NCBI GenBank assembly: GCA_964449895.1
Contig: CAYVBY010000021.1
Location: 1-28,455, forward strand
Origin: Intestinibacter sp964449895
GTDB lineage: Bacteria > Bacillota > Clostridia > Peptostreptococcales > Peptostreptococcaceae
Length of the DNA: 28,455 bases
Reading direction: 5' to 3'
The notes below the pieces were generated by a model. It was not told where the DNA came from and did not search any database. It worked only from the letters and a program-made list of their open reading frames with translations. This document shows positions 23,521-28,455 of this stretch, piece after piece. Position 1 is the first letter of the stretch, and each line of letters begins with the position of its first letter. Both the position numbers and the translations under genes were made by a program.

Positions 23521-24129
23521 ATGAACAATATTATAGTGGATTATGGATTAGGAAATATAGGATCTGTAATTAGAGGATTTAACAGAGCAGGAATTGAAAC
23601 AAAAATGTCTAGAGATTTAGACGAAATAAAAAATGCAGACTCTCTAATATTACCAGGAGTTGGGGCTTTTGGAGATGCTATGAAAAAATTAAGAGAATTA
23701 GATCTTGTTGAACCTATTAGAGAATATGCAAAAAGCGGAAAATTTATGATAGGGATATGTCTAGGTATGCAAATTATGTACGAACAAGGTACTGAATATG
23801 GAAATCATGAAGGTCTTGGAATTATTGAAGGTTCAGTAGATTTTTTAGATATAGATTTAAAGGTTCCTCATATGGGTTGGAATAATTTAAAATTTGAAAA
23901 GAAAGATGACCCAATTTTAAAATATATAAAAGAAGACGATTATGTTTATTATGTTCATTCATTCTATGCAAATTCTTCTAATAAAGAAGTAGTTGCTTAT
24001 TCAGAATATGAGAAAAAAATACCAGGATTAGTTAGAAAAGACAATGTATATGGATTACAATTCCATCCAGAAAAAAGTGGACAAGTAGGTGCAGATATAT
24101 TAAGAGCTTATAAGGAGATGATTTACTAA
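23521..24129 (+). CDS. hisH: Imidazole glycerol phosphate synthase glutaminase subunit
   Basis: This is a 202-aa class I glutamine amidotransferase that feeds ammonia to HisF. The nucleophile is C80 in GIC80LGMQ, and the rest of the triad is H182 and E184 in QFH182PE184K. The oxyanion region LPGVGAFG is intact. It begins immediately after the hisB stop (AAAGGGGG Shine-Dalgarno inside hisB), and its last base overlaps the hisA start codon. Confidence 0.96.
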   Translation: MNNIIVDYGLGNIGSVIRGFNRAGIETKMSRDLDEIKNADSLILPGVGAFGDAMKKLRELDLVEPIREYAKSGKFMIGICLGMQIMYEQGTEYGNHEGLGIIEGSVDFLDIDLKVPHMGWNNLKFEKKDDPILKYIKEDDYVYYVHSFYANSSNKEVVAYSEYEKKIPGLVRKDNVYGLQFHPEKSGQVGADILRAYKEMIY

Positions 24130-24842
24130 TGATAATTTTTCCAGCAATAGATATAAAGGATAATAAATGTGTAAGACTTACACAAGGAGATTTTGATAAG
24201 GTAAATGTATATGGAGAAGATCCATCATTAATGGCAAAAAAATGGGCATCTTATGGAGCAGAATTTATACATGTTGTAAATTTAAATGGCTCAAGAGATG
24301 AAGTAGGAATAAATGATGAAACTTTAGCGAAGGTTGCAAAAGCAGTTGATGTTCCAATACAAGTAGGTGGAGGAATAAGAGAAGAAAAAAGAGTAAAAGA
24401 GCTTTTAGATTTAGGTATAAATAGAGTTATAGTAGGAACTATGGCTATAGAAAATAAAGATTTACTTAAAGAATTAATCGATAAATATGGTGCAGAAAAA
24501 ATAGTAGTTTCTATAGATGCAAAAGATGGAAAGGTTGCAACTCATGGATGGGAACAAGTAAGTGATATAGATTCAGTTACTTTATGTAAGGAACTTGAAG
24601 AAATAGGAGTTAAAACTATAGTTTATACAGATATATCAAAAGATGGTATGCTTGAAGGTCCAAACTTTGATATATATGAAGAATTATCTAAAAAAACATC
24701 ACTTGATATAATAGCATCAGGAGGAGTTACTTCTCTTGACGATATAAAAAGATTATTAGATATGAATATGTACGGTGCAATAATAGGAAAGGCACTTTAT
24801 GATAATAGAATAGACCTTAAGGAGGTACTTGACTTATGTTAA
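24129..24842 (+). CDS. hisA: ProFAR isomerase
   Basis: This is a 237-aa (beta/alpha)8-barrel that isomerises ProFAR to PRFAR by an Amadori rearrangement. The catalytic D8 is in PAID8IKDNK, and a second acid lies in the half-barrel counterpart around TDISKDG. Phosphate-binding segments GGGIREEKRV and ASGGV are present. It overlaps hisH by one base (TAATG) and overlaps hisF by 7 bases, so it is tightly coupled with both. Confidence 0.96.
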   Translation: MIIFPAIDIKDNKCVRLTQGDFDKVNVYGEDPSLMAKKWASYGAEFIHVVNLNGSRDEVGINDETLAKVAKAVDVPIQVGGGIREEKRVKELLDLGINRVIVGTMAIENKDLLKELIDKYGAEKIVVSIDAKDGKVATHGWEQVSDIDSVTLCKELEEIGVKTIVYTDISKDGMLEGPNFDIYEELSKKTSLDIIASGGVTSLDDIKRLLDMNMYGAIIGKALYDNRIDLKEVLDLC

Positions 24843-25594
24843 CTAAAAGAATTATACCATGCCTAGATGTTAGAAATGGAAGAGTTGTTAAAGGTAAAAA
24901 ATTTCAAGATATAAAAGATGTAGATGATCCAGCAACTTTAGGAAAATTCTACAGTGAAAATGGAGCAGATGAGCTTGTTTTTTACGATATAACTGCTTCA
25001 AATGAAGAAAGAAAAACTTCTTTAGAATTTGTAGGTAGAGTTGCAGAAGAAATAAATATACCATTTTGTGTAGGTGGTGGAGTTAGTTCAATAGATGATT
25101 TTACAAATATACTTATGCAAGGAGCTGACAAGGTTTCAGTAAACTCATCTGCAGTTAGAAATCCAGAACTTATAAGAGAAGCTTCTGAAAAATTTGGAGC
25201 ACAATGTGTAGTTTTATCAATGGATGCTAAGAAAAATGATGAAGGCTCTTGGAGTGTATATGTAAAAGGTGGTAGAGAAAAAACTGATTTAGATGCAATT
25301 GAATGGGCAATAAAAGGTGTTGAACTTGGAGCAGGAGAAATAGTAGTAAACAGTATAGATGAAGATGGTATGAAAAATGGATACGATATAGAATTACTAT
25401 CTAAAATAGCAAAAGCTGTAAATGTTCCAGTTATAGCATCAGGTGGAGCAGGAACAATGGATCACTTTGTTGAAGCAGCAAAAGATGCAAATTCAGATGG
25501 AATACTTGCAGCATCAGTTTTCCACTTTGGAGAAATTAAGATAAAAGATTTAAAACAATATATGAAATCAAAAGGTGTAGAAGTTAGACTATAA
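24836..25594 (+). CDS. hisF: Imidazole glycerol phosphate synthase cyclase subunit
   Basis: This is a 252-aa (beta/alpha)8-barrel that uses ammonia from HisH to convert PRFAR to imidazole glycerol phosphate and AICAR. The catalytic D11 is in CLD11VRNGRVVKG, and the second Asp is in VLSMDAKK (about 131). Phosphate loops GGGVSSIDD and ASGGAGTMDHF are intact. AGGAGG lies within the end of hisA. After hisF there is a 160-bp gap with a hairpin before hisI. Confidence 0.96.
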   Translation: MLTKRIIPCLDVRNGRVVKGKKFQDIKDVDDPATLGKFYSENGADELVFYDITASNEERKTSLEFVGRVAEEINIPFCVGGGVSSIDDFTNILMQGADKVSVNSSAVRNPELIREASEKFGAQCVVLSMDAKKNDEGSWSVYVKGGREKTDLDAIEWAIKGVELGAGEIVVNSIDEDGMKNGYDIELLSKIAKAVNVPVIASGGAGTMDHFVEAAKDANSDGILAASVFHFGEIKIKDLKQYMKSKGVEVRL

Positions 25595-25643
25595 GAGATA
25601 TAATATACTTAAATAAAAATAAATTTAATCAAAATTATAAATA

Positions 25644-25668
25644 TCCTTTGTATTTAAAAATACAAGGG
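25644..25668 (+). repeat. Hairpin between hisF and hisI
   Basis: CCTTTGTATT (25645-25654) pairs with AATACAAGGG (25659-25668, one G-T pair) around a short AAAA loop. There is no T-run, so it more likely acts as an mRNA stability or processing element than as a terminator. Confidence 0.45.
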
Positions 25669-25754
25669 CTACAAATGCTATTATTTTAAATATGATAAAA
25701 CTTAAAAAATAATTACTAAATTTAAAAGAAATTTTAAAAATTAGGAGTGTAAAA

Positions 25755-26144
25755 ATGAAAGGTTTAATTACTACAGATAAAACATTAAATGGAAAGATAG
25801 ATTTTGATGCAATAAAAAAATTAAAATTTGATGAGAGAGGATTAATACCTGCAATAGCACAGGATGTGGATACAGGTGCAGTTTTGATGCTTGCATATAT
25901 GAATGAAGAATCTATCGAAAAAACACTTAAAGAAAAGAAGGCTTGTTATTTTAGTAGAAGTAGACAAGAATTATGGACTAAAGGATTAACTTCAGGTCAT
26001 ATTCAAGAGGTAAAGGGTTTATACTATGATTGTGATGCAGATACTATACTTATTTTAGTTAAACAAACAGGAGTTGCTTGTCATACTGGAAATTATTCAT
26101 GCTTTTTTAATCCAATAATAGATGCAGATGAAGAATATAAATAA
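25755..26144 (+). CDS. hisI: Phosphoribosyl-AMP cyclohydrolase (HisI domain only)
   Basis: This is a 129-aa zinc/magnesium enzyme that opens the adenine ring of phosphoribosyl-AMP. It has the conserved FSRSRQELWTKG, the acidic metal site DCDADT, and Cys residues of the Zn site in GVACHTGNYSCF. The length equals a lone HisI: the HisE pyrophosphohydrolase half of HisIE is absent and no hisE follows in the window. TAGGAG lies 8 nt before the ATG. Only 22 bases separate it from the DUF3786 gene. Confidence 0.94.
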   Translation: MKGLITTDKTLNGKIDFDAIKKLKFDERGLIPAIAQDVDTGAVLMLAYMNEESIEKTLKEKKACYFSRSRQELWTKGLTSGHIQEVKGLYYDCDADTILILVKQTGVACHTGNYSCFFNPIIDADEEYK

Positions 26145-26166
26145 TCACTTTAAAAGGGGAATACAA

Positions 26167-26808
26167 ATGAATATAAAAGTATCAAATTATGAAATACAAT
26201 CTGATGTAGCTAGAGAAGCTTTTTTAAAATTTGACCATCAAGATATAGTTAAAAAATTAGATTTAAAACAAGATGATGAGTACTTATATGTAAATTTTAT
26301 AAACAATGAATATAGACTTGGAAAAAAATCTTCAGTAATTCAAAGAATTGAAGAAAATGAAACATATATAGATGCTAGATTTTATGAGATAATGTCTATT
26401 TTGGATTTACTTGATAATTTAAAAAATTTTACAAAAGAAGAATTAAAGGCTAGCACAAATTTTGTAGCTCCAACAGGGCTTAAAGAAGTTGCAAATGCAG
26501 GAAATACACAAAGAAATAGTTGGATATTTTCAAAAAATGCTAAGGCATTTTCAGGCAAGCTTGAAAAATTAGAAAAAGCCTGTGAAGAAATAGGTGGAAT
26601 AAAAATAGACAAAGGTGATGTAGGATATATAATAGATATTTTTGACTATATAAAAGTTATGTTTGTATATTATGATGAAGATTCAGATTTTGAACCAGAA
26701 ATTAAAGTTTTATGGACTGATAATGTACTTAAGTTTGTACATTACGAAACAACATACTATATGCTAGAATATTTATTTGAAAAAATGTTAAAAATAATAG
26801 ACAAATAG
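26167..26808 (+). CDS. DUF3786-domain protein
   Basis: This is a 213-aa cytosolic protein that I assign to the DUF3786 family from its layout: NEYRLGKKS near 45, a helical DARFYEIMSILDLLDNL segment near 70, ending in a FVHYETTYYMLEYLFEKMLKIID helix. The function is unknown; in anaerobes such proteins often neighbour corrinoid or Fe-S genes, which is not the case here. The start at 26167 has AAGGGG at good spacing; earlier in-frame codons overlap hisI. It may be co-transcribed with hisI as the last gene of the his operon. Confidence 0.7.
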   Translation: MNIKVSNYEIQSDVAREAFLKFDHQDIVKKLDLKQDDEYLYVNFINNEYRLGKKSSVIQRIEENETYIDARFYEIMSILDLLDNLKNFTKEELKASTNFVAPTGLKEVANAGNTQRNSWIFSKNAKAFSGKLEKLEKACEEIGGIKIDKGDVGYIIDIFDYIKVMFVYYDEDSDFEPEIKVLWTDNVLKFVHYETTYYMLEYLFEKMLKIIDK

Positions 26809-26876
26809 ACTGAATATTGCCAAAATAATAAAAAAATACTATAATTTAAAATAAAAATAAATAACGGAGGTACAAT

Positions 26877-27446
26877 ATGTTTCCAACAAGAGATGAGGCA
26901 TGGGCAATATTAACTGAATATAATAAGGATGAGCATTTAATAAAACATGGATTAGCAGTAGAAGGTGCAATGAGACATTTTGCTGGATTATATGGTGGAA
27001 ATCCAGATGAATGGGGAGTAGTAGGACTTTTACATGATGTTGATTATGAATTATATCCTGATGAACACTGCAAAAAAGCTATAGAATTACTAGAAGGAAA
27101 AGGTATAGATAATGAAGTTATACATGCAATAATAAGTCATGGTTATGGTCTTGTAAATGATGTAAAACCAGAGACTGATATGGAAAAAGTTTTATATACA
27201 ATAGATGAGCTTACAGGACTTATAAATGCAGCTGCTATAATGAGACCTTCTAAGAGTGTTTTAGATATAAATGTAAAATCTGTCAAAAAGAAATTTAAAT
27301 CTAAAGGATTTGCAGCTGGAGTTAACAGAGAAGTTATAGAAAATGGTTGTCAAATGTTAGGCAAGGAATTAAATGAAGTAATAGAACATACTATTTTAGG
27401 AATGCGTGATGTAGCTGATGCGATAGGACTTAGAGGAGAGCTTTAA
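26877..27446 (+). CDS. HD-domain phosphohydrolase
   Basis: This is a 189-aa protein of the HD superfamily. The metal-site residues are visible as LIKHGLAVEGAMRHFA (first His near 23), the H-D pair in GLLHDVDYE (about 53-54), AIISHGYG (about 83) and TIDELTG (about 103). Such single-domain proteins hydrolyse phosphoester bonds; the substrate (often nucleotide-like) is unknown. The ATG has GGAGG 7 nt upstream, and a strong terminator follows, so it is probably its own unit. Confidence 0.85.
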   Translation: MFPTRDEAWAILTEYNKDEHLIKHGLAVEGAMRHFAGLYGGNPDEWGVVGLLHDVDYELYPDEHCKKAIELLEGKGIDNEVIHAIISHGYGLVNDVKPETDMEKVLYTIDELTGLINAAAIMRPSKSVLDINVKSVKKKFKSKGFAAGVNREVIENGCQMLGKELNEVIEHTILGMRDVADAIGLRGEL

Positions 27447-27456
27447 AATAAATTTA

Positions 27457-27500
27457 AAATACCTGTTTAAAAGAAGTATTTCTTTTACAGGTATTTTTTT
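27457..27500 (+). terminator. Intrinsic terminator after the HD-domain gene
   Basis: AAATACCTGT (27457-27466) pairs with ACAGGTATTT (27487-27496). The inner bases (AAAAGA with TCTTTT) extend the stem, and T-run 27494-27500 follows. Confidence 0.88.
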
Positions 27501-27671
27501 ACATATAAAATAAAAATTTGCTACTTATATGCTTTGGAGTATTTTTTATAAATGATGTAGATGGATATTTTAGTTGGCAAAAAATGAAGAAACTTCAGTC
27601 AGAAATTGAATAAAATTTATATTTGACCAAATACTAAATAGATAATAAGAATGATAAGGAGATATTTTACT

Positions 27672-28238
27672 ATGAAAAAGCAAAATATATTTAGTATAAT
27701 CCATATCACAGTATATTTAATCTATGTAGTATGTATAGGATATTTTATTACAGTAAGAAATTTTCGCTCAATTATTTTATCTATTTTAAGCTTAATTGGA
27801 ATTATAATATTAGTAATATTAAATAAAAAATATAAACATTTATTTGGAAATTTACTTGTGAGTATATTAATAATTTTTATAGCGATATCAATACTTGGTG
27901 GGACATGTTTTGATTTTTATAGATTTAATCATTTTGATGACGTGCTTCATATAACATCTGGATTTATCGGATGTATGGCTGCAAGGATACTTTTTTATTT
28001 TAGTCAAAATGAAACAGATATACCTAGAAAAAGGATATTTTTTGTAATATATATGTTTATGTTTAGTATGGGTATAGCAAGCATTTGGGAACTTATTGAG
28101 TTTGGACTTGATAGATACTTGGGATTTGCTTGTCAAGCTGGTGGACTTACAGATACGATGTTTGATATATTGGATTGTTTAATCGGAAGTGTTATTGCTA
28201 GTATATATTATTATTTTAAAATAAGAAAATATAAATAA
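27672..28238 (+). CDS. Polytopic membrane protein of unknown function
   Basis: This is a 188-aa protein from the ATG at 27672, chosen for AAGGAG 9 nt upstream and for the typical MKK-hydrophobic start. Five to six transmembrane helices are predicted. Between them lie conserved-looking polar motifs FNHFDDVLHITSGF (about 84-97) and WELIEFGLD...DTMFDILDCLIGS (about 138-175). These resemble small uncharacterised Firmicute membrane families with acidic, His-containing motifs inside the membrane, possibly metal or lipid related. No neighbour clarifies the role. Confidence 0.75.
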   Translation: MKKQNIFSIIHITVYLIYVVCIGYFITVRNFRSIILSILSLIGIIILVILNKKYKHLFGNLLVSILIIFIAISILGGTCFDFYRFNHFDDVLHITSGFIGCMAARILFYFSQNETDIPRKRIFFVIYMFMFSMGIASIWELIEFGLDRYLGFACQAGGLTDTMFDILDCLIGSVIASIYYYFKIRKYK

Positions 28239-28280
28239 TTATTTATAAAGCTTTTATTGATATGTAATTAAATATGAAAG

Positions 28281-28316
28281 TAAGGCATAGGTTTATTTTA
28301 GTTAGTCTATGCCTTA
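28281..28316. terminator. 10-bp hairpin near the right end
   Basis: TAAGGCATAG (28281-28290) pairs perfectly with CTATGCCTTA (28307-28316) around a 16-nt loop. A-rich rather than T-rich sequence follows, so termination on this strand is uncertain. From 28320 to the end I see nothing I can support. Confidence 0.5.
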
Positions 28317-28455
28317 AAAAATTATTATAGAAAGCTATTTACAGAAGAAACTTTTGACTTTATAAAATTTTAAAGTGATTTATTAAAAAATCGTATTTTG
28401 TAATATTCTTTAGTTCTAAATTCTATAGAATCAATGAAATTTTGAACAAAGAAAT

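Noticed and set aside
27518..27613. 30-codon ORF (LLICFGVFFIND...QSEIE) in the gap before the last membrane-protein gene
   Set aside because: It may be a gene remnant because its composition looks protein-like, but it starts with TTG without a Shine-Dalgarno and I recognise no parent gene.

Overview
The window is very AT-rich, densely coded, low-GC Firmicute DNA with strong AGGAGG-type ribosome binding sites, AUG/UUG/GUG starts and short intrinsic terminators. The gene set (HisZ-dependent short HisG, DUF3786 and DUF362-ferredoxin proteins, an HD hydrolase, zinc-ribbon membrane proteins) suggests a Clostridia genome, probably of the Peptostreptococcaceae/Clostridioides type. The family assignment is an inference from gene content and style, not a phylogeny.

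Region 1 (1-8360) is the accessory and most unusual part. A promoter at about 190-217 precedes two tandem structured RNAs (242-324 and 344-525). Both share one architecture: a 7-bp terminal helix, an asymmetric internal loop with TAGCGG on one side and TATTCG on the other, and an 8-10 bp second helix. The helices differ in sequence between the copies but stay paired. Directly downstream is a Ro60/Rsr protein (TROVE plus vWA domains), so the RNAs are very probably its Y RNAs. A convergent 440-aa HTH-like protein of unknown function follows. Divergent from that is a large protein joining a Ser/Thr kinase, a STAND (NB-ARC-like) ATPase and TPRs. A second TPR ORF lies in the same reading frame, separated from it only by one TAA codon. 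Together this looks like an RNA-sensing or signalling (stress or conflict) island. The link between the Ro60 RNP and the kinase rests only on neighbourhood.

Region 2 (8400-15450) holds two zinc-ribbon membrane proteins, a CmpB-family membrane protein behind a Pho-box-like direct repeat, a GNAT acetyltransferase, a divergent AraC-regulator/DMT-exporter pair, a second DMT transporter with a 24-histidine tail, and a lipoprotein.

Region 3 (15500-19725) holds a DUF362-ferredoxin protein, dihydroorotase (pyrC) with a hairpin between its Shine-Dalgarno sequence and its start, a small unknown protein, and a Fic-fold protein whose active-site motif is destroyed.

Region 4 (19800-26800) is the histidine operon hisZ-G-C-B-H-A-F-I. 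It is preceded by a leader peptide with five consecutive His codons and mutually exclusive hairpins, that is, a ribosome-mediated attenuator rather than a T-box. hisD, hisE and a histidinol-phosphatase gene are not in the window. A DUF3786 gene follows hisI closely.

Region 5 (26870-28455) has an HD-domain hydrolase and a polytopic membrane protein, ending in a hairpin and about 140 bases in which I see nothing.
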